Of a stretch of 10,127 nucleotides of DNA, positions 1 to 5,190 are shown piece after piece (position 1 is the stretch's first letter; the number at the start of each line of letters is the position of its first letter). Made by a program: the position numbers and the translations under genes. Source of the stretch: Candidatus Moraniibacteriota bacterium (lineage in GTDB: Bacteria > Patescibacteriota > Minisyncoccia > Moranbacterales > UBA1568); NCBI GenBank assembly GCA_030690925.1, contig JAUYFO010000017.1, positions 1 to 10,127 on the forward strand, given 5' to 3'. The notes beneath the pieces are model-generated. The model saw only the letters and a list, made by a program, of their open reading frames with translations. It ran no database searches and was not told the DNA's origin.

Positions 1-1
1 A

Positions 2-424
2 TTTCAGCGTTTGAAAACTGAAGAAACTGAAAGGTTGACACTCGGTTGGGATGCAAAGCGTGCATTAACCAAAATCAACTATCGAATCCATACCGATTCA
101 ATCAAAGAAAACATTATATTACCGCAACAACTTTCACAAAAAGATGCGAATAATACTTATGCTAGTGAAGCGGATATTTTGAACAAAGCATTGTTCGGTA
201 TGACTGCTGTCGAATGGAAAAGTGTGAACAAAAACAAAGCAGGCAACATGCGAGATTATTCTGATGTGTATCAGCTTGTTTGTCTTGCCAATTTAGAGAC
301 ACTCAATTCTGAATTTATAAAAATGGGAATGTCTCAAAAAGAACGGCTGCTAAAATTAAACGAGATAGCAATAACTCAAATGAAGTCTCTTTTGGCAAAT
401 AATACCCTCAAGAAACTAAAATAG
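2..424 (+). CDS. KilA-N domain family protein, C-terminal part (5' end outside window)
   Basis: The reading frame is open to the left edge, so only the last 140 residues are visible. The pattern 'ASEADILNKALFG', followed by an RDY...QLVCLANLE block and 'KLNEIAITQMKSL', is what I recall from the conserved C-terminal part of KilA-N/ORF6N-type DNA-binding proteins, which often sit inside type I restriction-modification loci. The DNA-binding KilA-N domain itself would lie upstream of the window. A TTG at 11 could be read as a start, but the family resemblance begins immediately and the frame is open before it, so I treat the gene as partial. It ends 1 nt before the hsdM start at 426, which indicates one operon. 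Its role in these loci is not established; regulation is a guess. The base composition is clearly AT-richer than in the genes after 1700. Confidence 0.72.
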   Translation, partial: FQRLKTEETERLTLGWDAKRALTKINYRIHTDSIKENIILPQQLSQKDANNTYASEADILNKALFGMTAVEWKSVNKNKAGNMRDYSDVYQLVCLANLETLNSEFIKMGMSQKERLLKLNEIAITQMKSLLANNTLKKLK

Positions 425-425
425 T

Positions 426-692
426 ATGAACACCGACACCAAACGACATATCGATTCTGCCCGCCAAGTGTTGGTGGGGGTGGTTCCGAATCCTTCAGCG
501 CAAATTGACCAGATTACCAATGCCCTCATCTATAAATTTATGGATGATATGGATCAGTCTGTGATTAAAATTGGAGGCAAGCCCACTTTTTTCACTGGCG
601 ACCTAGAGAAATATGCCTGGGTACGCATTATGGATGCCAGAATTGGCAGTCAAGAAAGAATGAATCTTTATTCTGAAGCGCTGTTCAAATGA
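426..692 (+). pseudogene. hsdM: Truncated type I restriction-modification methylase subunit (HsdM N-terminus)
   Basis: The 88-residue product begins 'MNTDTKRHIDSARQVLVG', continues with a 'QIDQITNALIYKFMDDMD' block, and later has 'LEKYAWVRIMDARIGSQER'. This is the N-terminal helical segment of N-6 adenine methylase (HsdM) subunits, which form the modification and restriction complex with HsdS and HsdR. Full-length HsdM proteins are usually around 500 residues or more. Here the resemblance stops at 'LYSEALFK' and a TGA follows at 690-692. The SAM-binding and NPPF/NPPY catalytic regions are absent, so no methylation is possible. The start at 426 directly follows the KilA-N stop, as in an intact RM operon. 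What follows the stop is not hsdM in any frame I read, which points to a deletion junction and not to a point mutation. Confidence 0.8.
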
Positions 693-693
693 T

Positions 694-822
694 AAGTTTC
701 ATGGTACGCTCGCTATTCGTTCTGGCGCTGGTTTTGTTTCTGTGAATGCTTCTGGCAGTCAGGAAAAAAGCGTGCCCAAGGTGTTAGGAACAACCGCCCA
801 GCTCATGATAGAATGTAAATAA
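694..822 (+). pseudogene. 3' remnant of an unidentified gene joined to the hsdM fragment
   Basis: A stop-free frame shifted relative to hsdM reads from the junction to a TAA at 820-822. It encodes about 42 residues, including 'FHGTLAIRSGAGFVSVNASG' and ending 'TTAQLMIECK'. It has no start codon or ribosome binding site of its own. The Gly/Ser/Val-rich composition looks like the end of an extracellular or structural protein, but I do not recognise the family. Its frame joins the hsdM coding region at about 690, so I infer that a deletion fused the 5' end of hsdM to the 3' end of another gene. It ends 10 nt before the STAS-like gene and so may be the end of that gene's former upstream neighbour. 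Confidence 0.4.
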
Positions 823-832
823 GGTAAAGAGT

Positions 833-1105
833 ATGAAAAATATTGAAATGAAAAAATTTGGATCCGTCTTGAATGGCCGTCCGTCAGCCAAGGAAGCCGT
901 GGCGCGTGTACGCCAGATGGTCAATGGATCAGGTGAAGATATTCAGCTTGATTTTTCTCTGGTGGATGTTCTCACACCTTCTTTTGCTGATGAATTTGCC
1001 AATGGCTTGGCCGAACACTATCCAACGAAAAAGGTCACATATTTTGGTTTGGAAAAAAACCAATCGATCACAGAAACCCTCAAAGCCGTCAATATTCAGG
1101 TGTAA
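833..1105 (+). CDS. STAS-like domain protein (DUF4325 type)
   Basis: A 90-residue protein whose core 'IQLDFSLVDVLTPSFADEF' (about residues 37-55) matches the DUF4325 STAS-like pattern: a beta strand ending in DF, a hydrophobic turn, then PSF-x-DE opening a helix. A second strand, 'KKVTYFGL', follows. Members are small single-domain proteins thought to bind partners in the manner of anti-sigma-factor antagonists, and often occur beside GHKL-type ATPases or in defence-like clusters; no ATPase is visible here. The ATG at 833 is chosen because AAGGTAAAG lies just upstream at 821-829; a second Met at 848 is a weaker alternative. The 63-aa gene follows after 35 nt and both precede one terminator, so they are probably co-transcribed. 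The family call is from motif recall; the function is unknown. Confidence 0.7.
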   Translation: MKNIEMKKFGSVLNGRPSAKEAVARVRQMVNGSGEDIQLDFSLVDVLTPSFADEFANGLAEHYPTKKVTYFGLEKNQSITETLKAVNIQV

Positions 1106-1140
1106 GAGAACTTAAGTTTAACAGTTTTTATTGAGGTGTT

Positions 1141-1332
1141 ATGAAGGATTTTCTCAAGCGTATTTTTGGTATCAAACCAGCTCAAAAGCGAAAAAGTGAT
1201 TTTTCGGCTTTCTTTTATGATGCCAGTGAAGAAGAACAAAAAGATGTTCTGATGCGGGTTATGAAAAAGGCCAACGCGGATCAAAGAAAAGTGATTGAAA
1301 AATACGATGAACAATTATCTCATGCCAGATAA
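1141..1332 (+). CDS. Small charged protein of unknown function (63 aa)
   Basis: I do not recognise this protein. It starts with an amphipathic, basic segment 'MKDFLKRIFGIKP'. A Lys/Arg patch (residues 16-19) follows, then a conserved-looking 'DFSAFFYDASEEEQKDVL' and a helical tail rich in Lys, Glu and Gln ('KANADQRKVIEKY'). It has no signal peptide or full membrane segment, though the N-terminal helix could touch a membrane surface. TGAGGTG at 1132-1138 is a good ribosome binding site, which makes the ATG at 1141 convincing. It lies 35 nt after the STAS-like gene and 21 nt before a terminator, so it is the last gene of that small operon. A partner role to the STAS-like protein is possible, based on position only. 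Confidence 0.62.
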   Translation: MKDFLKRIFGIKPAQKRKSDFSAFFYDASEEEQKDVLMRVMKKANADQRKVIEKYDEQLSHAR

Positions 1333-1353
1333 GTTACTTTGAATTGATAATGT

Positions 1354-1377
1354 CAGCCTTCGGGCTGGTTTTTGTTT
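1354..1377 (+). terminator. Rho-independent terminator after the STAS-like operon
   Basis: CAGCC (1354-1358) pairs with GGCTG (1363-1367) around a TTCG tetraloop, followed by a T-rich run (1369-1377). It sits 21 nt after the 63-aa gene. Confidence 0.82.
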
Positions 1378-1647
1378 GGAGGAGGAGATAGAAATTTTTT
1401 AGATTCGATTATTGCGGAATAAAGGGGATGGTAGATTTGTTTTCACTCATCCATCAAAAGTCTGAGACTCCCACACCATAATCTTCTCTAGCCTCTCAAT
1501 CAATAGGCTAGAGATCTGCCCACTGGCTAGTACTTTCGAGAGGATAGTGGGTCGGAAAACGTTCCCATCTATGGCCGGTTCTCCCCGCCAAGAAAAACAC
1601 ACCCGAAAGGGTTTTGTGGTATATATATAAGGAGAAAAGAAAGAATG
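1378..1647. other. Non-coding stretch with a series of inverted repeats; possible structured RNA
   Basis: No convincing protein gene lies between the terminator at 1354 and the promoter at 1648. The stretch contains consecutive hairpin-capable inverted repeats: GGATG/CATCC (1426-1430 with 1448-1452); a perfect 9-bp stem, TCTCTAGCC/GGCTAGAGA (1485-1493 with 1506-1514, 12-nt loop); CCCACT/AGTGGG, extended by G-T pairs (1518-1525 with 1545-1552); GGAA/TTCC around AACG (1554-1565); and ACCC-GAAA-GGGT followed by TTT (1601-1615). I do not recognise tmRNA, RNase P RNA, SRP RNA, 6S RNA or a known riboswitch in it. It may be an unannotated structured RNA, an RNA gene ending at the GAAA-capped hairpin, or a decayed mobile element. 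Confidence 0.4.
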
Positions 1648-1656
1648 TGCTATACT
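1648..1656 (+). promoter_or_regulatory. Extended -10 promoter for the nitroreductase gene
   Basis: TGC at 1648-1650 directly precedes TATACT at 1651-1656, an extended -10 element (TGn-TATAAT type). There is no good -35 hexamer at the usual spacing, which extended -10 promoters can do without. The predicted start near 1663 would give a leader of about 38 nt before the ATG at 1701. Confidence 0.5.
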
Positions 1657-1700
1657 GAGAGCATTATAGGCACTGTAGAGTTGCTATTTTTTTGGTAAGT

Positions 1701-2774
1701 ATGAAAGATAAGAATCTCAGAGAGGATATTGCGAAGATCATTCATGATGGTGTTACAGCGCCTTCCGGAGAAAACTCTCAGCCCTGGCGTTTTCTGGTGG
1801 ATGGCAACGTCATTTTTGTTCTCAATGTTGTTGCAAAAGACACTACCCTCTACAACAGTGGCCAGCATGCTTCCTACGTCTCGCATGGCACCTGCATAGA
1901 AAATATGGTTGAGAGTGCTGGGCACTCTGGGTACGGGGCAGAGGTGCTCTATTTTCCTAGTGGTGGATCCAACCCCGTTGCGAAAATCACTCTGACACCA
2001 GCAGAAATACCAGAGGACCCGCTCTATGCCCAGCTTCTGAAGCGTCGCACCAATCGTAACGCCTACCGTCCTGAAAAAATTCCTGAAGCTGATAAAAGAG
2101 CACTTCAAGAAGAAGCAGAAAAAACAGGGAATCACTCTCTCATTATTTTGGACCAGCCAGAACAGATGGATGGTTTGGCTCACGCCAGTGCTGCGGTAGA
2201 GCAGCTTATGTTCCAGAGCAGATCCTTTCACCGGTTCTTTTTTGAACACTTTTTCACCAATCGGAGAGACGAGCACCGAGGCACCGGTCTTTATATCGAC
2301 ACCCTTGGACTTTCTTCGTTTGAAAAATTGGGAATTAAGCTGATGCGCTCTTGGTCCATCACTACTTTTTTTCGTATGACAGGCATCGCTCATATGGTGT
2401 ATCTGAAACGCATGCGCAAATACCGAAAAAGTGGCGCTTTTGGCATCGTTGTGACTGATGGTGACCAAGCCATTGATTATGTCAAGGCCGGCAGGGCGGC
2501 GGAGCGGGTATGGTTGCGAGCGACAGAGCGCGGGATTAGTTTACAGCCTTGTGGTGGCGTACTCTATCTTTTCGAGGGGATGATGAAAACGACCAAGAAT
2601 GTTTTTTCAGAAGAGGAACAAGCTATTATCGAGTCGGCCAGAAATCAAATTTATGAAATATTTGAGATTCGCGGGAAAACAGCCGCTTTGTTTTTTCGCA
2701 TAGGCTACGGTGAGTTACCAGCCGCTCGCTCTTTTCGTCTGGCCCCGGAGATAGACTACATTTCTCCTGAGTAA
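1701..2774 (+). CDS. Nitroreductase-family flavoprotein, long form (357 aa)
   Basis: Nitroreductase-fold proteins bind FMN and use NAD(P)H or other donors to reduce diverse substrates; the true substrate here is unknown. The N-terminal signature 'APSGENSQPWRF' (residues 20-31) is the FMN-phosphate contact region of the family. 'RRTNRNAY' (115-122) and 'GRAAERVWLRATERGISLQP' (264-283) are the other family blocks, followed by a C-terminal 'FFRIGYGELPAARSFR' (331-346). Ordinary nitroreductases are about 180-220 residues. The extra length here lies mainly in residues 165-245, which are rich in Phe, Arg and Lys, as in longer Acg-like or ThiF-associated relatives. I place the start at the ATG at 1701; a TTG at 1692 is the other option, and neither has a clear ribosome binding site. 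No signal peptide is visible, so it is cytoplasmic. The gene stands alone behind its own promoter, 17 nt before the iron-permease-family gene. Confidence 0.82.
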   Translation: MKDKNLREDIAKIIHDGVTAPSGENSQPWRFLVDGNVIFVLNVVAKDTTLYNSGQHASYVSHGTCIENMVESAGHSGYGAEVLYFPSGGSNPVAKITLTPAEIPEDPLYAQLLKRRTNRNAYRPEKIPEADKRALQEEAEKTGNHSLIILDQPEQMDGLAHASAAVEQLMFQSRSFHRFFFEHFFTNRRDEHRGTGLYIDTLGLSSFEKLGIKLMRSWSITTFFRMTGIAHMVYLKRMRKYRKSGAFGIVVTDGDQAIDYVKAGRAAERVWLRATERGISLQPCGGVLYLFEGMMKTTKNVFSEEEQAIIESARNQIYEIFEIRGKTAALFFRIGYGELPAARSFRLAPEIDYISPE

Positions 2775-2778
2775 CAAT

Positions 2779-2791
2779 AGTAGCTTCTACT
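2779..2791 (+). promoter_or_regulatory. Small hairpin abutting the GTG start of the iron-permease-family gene
   Basis: AGTAG (2779-2783) and CTACT (2787-2791) form a 5-bp stem with a CTT loop ending one base before the GTG. It occupies the place where a ribosome binding site would normally be, so it may affect initiation, or it may be chance. Confidence 0.3.
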
Positions 2792-3169
2792 GTGAACGAT
2801 ATATTTCGCAAAATGGCCCAGAAAGCATCAAGAATCGCTGGATCTTCCGGAGCTTTCGTGGCCGCCGTAGTAGTAGTTTTGCTTTGGGCGATGATGGGTC
2901 CCTATTTTGACTATTCTGATACCTGGCAGCTGGTGATCAACACCGGGACGACTATTTTGACCTTCCTAATGATTTTCTTGGTGCAAAACACCCAGAACCG
3001 CGATGCCAAGGCCATGCAACTTAAACTCGATGAATTGATTCGGGCGGGTAAGTCATCCCGCAACCAGTTGCTCGATCTGGAAGACTTATCGGATACGGAG
3101 ATGGAACGGCTGCATGAGCAGTTTCAGAAGATGCGGGAAAAAGCCAGTCGTTTCCAGGGTGGAGGATAG
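2792..3169 (+). CDS. Low affinity iron permease family protein (small two-helix membrane protein)
   Basis: The protein has two membrane segments (about residues 18-36 and 47-66). The family signature runs from 'GPYFDYSDTWQLVINTGTT' into 'TFLMIFLVQNTQNRD' and then a cytoplasmic 'KLDELIRA' with 'LEDLS' (95-99). This matches the Iron_permease Pfam family, named after fungal Fet4. The bacterial members are much shorter and their role in iron uptake is not proven, so the name should be read as family only. The GTG at 2792 is preferred because the family's N-terminal helix begins there; the ATG at 2813 is possible. There is no Shine-Dalgarno sequence. Instead, a perfect hairpin AGTAG-CTT-CTACT (2779-2791) abuts the start codon. 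The last 84 bp overlap, tail to tail, a gene on the opposite strand. Confidence 0.85.
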   Translation: MNDIFRKMAQKASRIAGSSGAFVAAVVVVLLWAMMGPYFDYSDTWQLVINTGTTILTFLMIFLVQNTQNRDAKAMQLKLDELIRAGKSSRNQLLDLEDLSDTEMERLHEQFQKMREKASRFQGGG

Positions 3170-3439
3170 AGCGGAGGTGATGCCAAATCCTGGGACACTC
3201 TTTTGATCCAGAGGGTTACTTTGGGCGAGCACCTCATTGCTATCGGAAAAGGTATCGTTGTCACTATCAGGATTCTGTGGGTCGGTAAAGTAGAGTGTGG
3301 TTTCTCCTTGATCCGTGAGGCCATCAGTGTCGCTATCATTGACGAGGGCGCTCGCTTCTCTTGCGAGCGTGGCTCCGCTTATGATACTGAGCACCAGGAG
3401 TAGTGACTTAAGTTTTCCAAACATATTTTTGTGCTTCAT
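3086..3439 (-). CDS. Secreted protein with thrombospondin type 3-like calcium-binding repeats
   Basis: The N-terminus is a signal peptide: basic 'MKHKNMFGKLK', a hydrophobic stretch (residues 12-22) and a likely cut after 'REASA' (31). Two Asp-rich repeats follow: 'NDSDTDGLTDQGETTLY' and 'NPDSDNDTFSDSNEV', then 'NPLD'. This is the TSP3/DxDxDG pattern that binds calcium in secreted and surface proteins. After 'SVPGF' (81-85) the resemblance ends. The last 27 residues are encoded antisense to the end of the iron-permease-family gene, which suggests a lost stop codon and a read-through tail. The ATG at 3439 overlaps the end of the ApbE gene by 32 nt, so it is last in that minus-strand operon; the ATG at 3424 is an alternative start. 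No terminator is visible downstream. Role unknown; cell-surface or matrix function is an inference. Confidence 0.68.
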   Translation of the reverse strand: MKHKNMFGKLKSLLLVLSIISGATLAREASALVNDSDTDGLTDQGETTLYFTDPQNPDSDNDTFSDSNEVLAQSNPLDQKSVPGFGITSALSSTLETTGFFPHLLKLLMQPFHLRIR

Positions 3440-4283
3440 GGTTTATGATGGCCGTACCGGCTTCAGTGACAAAGATGGCCGGGAGAGCGAGTTGTTTTGC
3501 TAGCGCTTGGCCTTTTTTGCTCCCGGCGATGAACAGGGTCTTGGCAAACACGTCGGCTGTGGTAGTGTCCGGAGCGATGACGGTGACAGAAAGGATGTCT
3601 GATACTGCGCTTTTCTGGGAAGCGGGGTCGATGAGGTGGTGCTTGTGTTCGCCATTCTTCTGCCAGTGGCGACGATTACTCCCCGAAGTGGCCACGGCCA
3701 TGCCATGAAGGAGGAGGAGCGCGATATCCTGTCCTGTTTGGGGGTGTTCGACGGCGACGGCCCAGTAGGGGTAGTTGGCCTTTTGATTCCTGCCTGCGGC
3801 GAAGATATCCCCTCCGGCATCAACGAGAAAGTTGTCAAAATGCCGGGTGAGGAAGGTAGCGACCTGATCCACGATGTAGCCTTTGCCGATACCTCCTAGG
3901 TCGACCCGCAAGTTGCTTGGTTTGGTGACAGTGAGAGTTGCATGATCGAGTTTGAGCGTGGTAAACGATACCCCCCCTGCGTTGAATGTTTCTGTCGTGG
4001 CCCCGCTGTAGCCCTCTTGTTCGAGAGCTGAGAGGATGCTCGGGTCGAAGAGGCCGTTTGTCTTGGTGTGGAAGTCCTGGGCGCGTACGAGGAGATCAAA
4101 GAATTCCTCGGAAAGAGCCATGCGTTCGCTATGGTTGAGTTGCCACAACTCGTTGTTTTTTTGGAAACGACTATAGCGGGCTTCAAAGGTCCGAAACATG
4201 GCGAAAACGGTGGCGAGACACTGTGTCGCCAGAGCCTCCTCTTTGGGGAGAAACTGGATCTCACACAGGATGTCGGTGTTCAT
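3408..4283 (-). CDS. apbE: FAD:protein FMN transferase, ApbE family
   Basis: ApbE moves FMN from FAD onto a Ser/Thr of target proteins, with Mg2+. The family blocks are in order: 'RYSRF' (36-40), 'TNGLFDPS' (75-82), 'DLGGIGKGYIVD' (128-139), 'DAGGDI' (155-160), 'AVATSG' (196-201), 'HHLIDP' (215-220) and 'ADVFAKTLFIAG' (243-254). At 291 residues it is a complete catalytic domain. I place the start at 4283, where GGGGAG precedes the ATG; a longer frame to 4442 would run through the end of the upstream gene and is rejected. No lipoprotein signal or export signal is visible, unlike many ApbE proteins that act outside the membrane, so this copy seems cytoplasmic unless the start is wrong. Oddly, residues 91-98 read GYSGATTE, close to the target motif that ApbE itself modifies. 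It sits between two calcium-repeat protein genes. Confidence 0.9.
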   Translation of the reverse strand: MNTDILCEIQFLPKEEALATQCLATVFAMFRTFEARYSRFQKNNELWQLNHSERMALSEEFFDLLVRAQDFHTKTNGLFDPSILSALEQEGYSGATTETFNAGGVSFTTLKLDHATLTVTKPSNLRVDLGGIGKGYIVDQVATFLTRHFDNFLVDAGGDIFAAGRNQKANYPYWAVAVEHPQTGQDIALLLLHGMAVATSGSNRRHWQKNGEHKHHLIDPASQKSAVSDILSVTVIAPDTTTADVFAKTLFIAGSKKGQALAKQLALPAIFVTEAGTAIINHEAQKYVWKT

Positions 4284-4323
4284 AATCTCCCCATTTACTG
4301 TCTGGCGGAGACTGTGCCAGATA

Positions 4324-4731
4324 TTACGGCTGTTCGTAGGAGTCGATGATGCCATTATAGTTGTCATCAGTTTCTGATTCGAAGTAAGTGAAATCATCTT
4401 CGTCGTGGTGCTGATCCAGAGCATTGGGAACACCGTCGCCATCGGTATCGTTTTGATAGACTACTGGTGTCATCGTAACCGTTTCTTTGACTGGTACGTA
4501 GGTGGTGTTTACTGCGGTCACCGGGACACCTTTGAGAAGTGATGCTGGCGAGTCATCCCCATTTTCTTCCCCAGCCTCTTCATTATCGTTTTCTGCCACG
4601 GCGGTCATGAAGAAGGATGGTTTTGAAAAAAATGAACGAGTGGACTGAAATGGTGACAACAGACCCCAGGCGAAAAAAACTGCGAGCAGTACCGGTATCA
4701 TGAGCAGCGTTTTAAAAGCAGGGGAACGCAT
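4324..4731 (-). CDS. Membrane-anchored protein with EF-hand/TSP3-like acidic repeats
   Basis: A signal anchor or signal peptide covers residues about 7-27 ('FKTLLMIPVLLAVFFAWGLL'). An acidic linker (47-62) and a Val/Thr-rich stretch follow. The C-terminus holds two Asp-rich loops: 'DTDGDGVPNALDQHHDEDD' (95-113) and 'ETDDNYNGIIDSYE' (120-133), typical of calcium-binding DxDxDG repeats in exported proteins. It starts 4 nt after the upstream coiled-coil gene and ends 40 nt before apbE. There is no Shine-Dalgarno sequence before the ATG; the transcript instead carries CCTCCT, which resembles the anti-Shine-Dalgarno end of 16S rRNA. Initiation may therefore depend on re-initiation after the upstream stop. 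The protein is probably exposed outside the membrane. No FMN-binding domain or clear flavinylation site is visible. Confidence 0.68.
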   Translation of the reverse strand: MRSPAFKTLLMIPVLLAVFFAWGLLSPFQSTRSFFSKPSFFMTAVAENDNEEAGEENGDDSPASLLKGVPVTAVNTTYVPVKETVTMTPVVYQNDTDGDGVPNALDQHHDEDDFTYFESETDDNYNGIIDSYEQP

Positions 4732-4735
4732 AGGT

Positions 4736-5110
4736 TTAGGAGGTTTTGGTTTTGGTGGAGGATTTCGGTTTGGTGGTCATCTGGTGAGGAGCGATGGGTT
4801 TGAACATGGTCCGCTTTGCCATCATCTGGTTACTTTTCATCAACTCTGGTTGATCAGCGAGTAGTTGCTCATACTGGGTTTTGGCATTGGCCATAGTTTT
4901 CTGAAGCTCGTTTTTGTGATCATAGAGGTCGAGATAGTACTGGTAGCGTGCCAGCTTGGCTTCTTTTCGCGCAGCGACGACTGCTTCCTCCGCGGCGAGT
5001 TGATCTTGGAGGCGTTTGGTTTTTTCAAAAGCGATAACAGCCGTCAGTGGAGTGAAGAAGGCCAGTAGTACAAAGAAAAAAAGAACCAGTTTTGTTGGGG
5101 AAAGACTCAT
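4736..5110 (-). CDS. Single-pass membrane protein with a coiled-coil domain, unknown function
   Basis: One N-terminal hydrophobic segment (about residues 7-28) is followed by a long charged helix (30-90) rich in Ala, Glu, Lys and Gln, with a heptad-like spacing of hydrophobic residues ('KRLQDQLAAEEAVVAARKEA'). This should form a coiled coil. The C-terminal tail is basic and rich in Thr/Ser/Lys ('TTKPKSSTKTKTS'). I do not recognise a family. It is the first gene of the minus-strand cluster with the EF-hand-like protein, apbE and the TSP3 protein, and is read from the divergent promoter region. It could act as a scaffold or spacer at the membrane; that is inference from topology and position only. 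Confidence 0.65.
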   Translation of the reverse strand: MSLSPTKLVLFFFVLLAFFTPLTAVIAFEKTKRLQDQLAAEEAVVAARKEAKLARYQYYLDLYDHKNELQKTMANAKTQYEQLLADQPELMKSNQMMAKRTMFKPIAPHQMTTKPKSSTKTKTS

Positions 5111-5127
5111 ATGTGTTAGAATGAGGG

Positions 5128-5151
5128 CGTTTACTCTCTCGTTTACTCTCT
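5128..5151. repeat. Perfect tandem repeat of 12 bp in the divergent promoter region
   Basis: CGTTTACTCTCT occurs twice back to back (5128-5139 and 5140-5151). The second copy overlaps the likely -35 of the rightward promoter and lies at the transcription start expected for the leftward one. It is a good candidate for a regulator binding site that controls both directions. Confidence 0.6.
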
Positions 5152-5169
5152 ATTGTACACGAATATGAT
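5142..5169 (+). promoter_or_regulatory. Likely promoter for the C39-like peptidase gene
   Basis: TTTACT (5142-5147) and TATGAT (5164-5169) with a 16-bp spacer resemble a sigma70 promoter. The leader to the ATG at 5191 would be only about 15 nt, with no Shine-Dalgarno sequence. Confidence 0.42.
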
Positions 5170-5181
5170 CTGTTTTCACAA
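5152..5181 (-). promoter_or_regulatory. Likely promoter for the minus-strand ApbE cluster
   Basis: On the minus strand, TTGTGA (5181-5176) and TACAAT (5157-5152) are separated by 18 bp. The predicted start near 5145 lies inside the tandem repeat and about 35 nt before the ATG at 5110. It overlaps the rightward promoter. Confidence 0.4.
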
Positions 5182-5190
5182 AAAAATCGT

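Noticed and set aside
690..692. UGA read as glycine, which would extend the hsdM frame
   Set aside because: The next codon in frame is TAA (693-695), and TGA works as the stop at the natural end of several other genes here.
1516..1530. GCCCACTGG resembling the GCCACTG element of cobalamin riboswitches
   Set aside because: The other conserved riboswitch elements are absent and the element itself has an extra base.
1650..2468. Minus-strand open frame of 272 codons opposite the nitroreductase gene
   Set aside because: The plus-strand frame carries clear nitroreductase motifs; the antisense product has no recognisable domain or ribosome binding site.
3190..3440. Plus-strand frames between the iron-permease-family gene and apbE
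   Set aside because: They are antisense shadows of the TSP3-repeat gene; no ribosome binding site or domain.
4284..4442. N-terminal extension of the ApbE frame
   Set aside because: It runs through the end of the upstream EF-hand-like gene in another frame and shows no family similarity; GGGGAG before the ATG at 4283 marks the true start.
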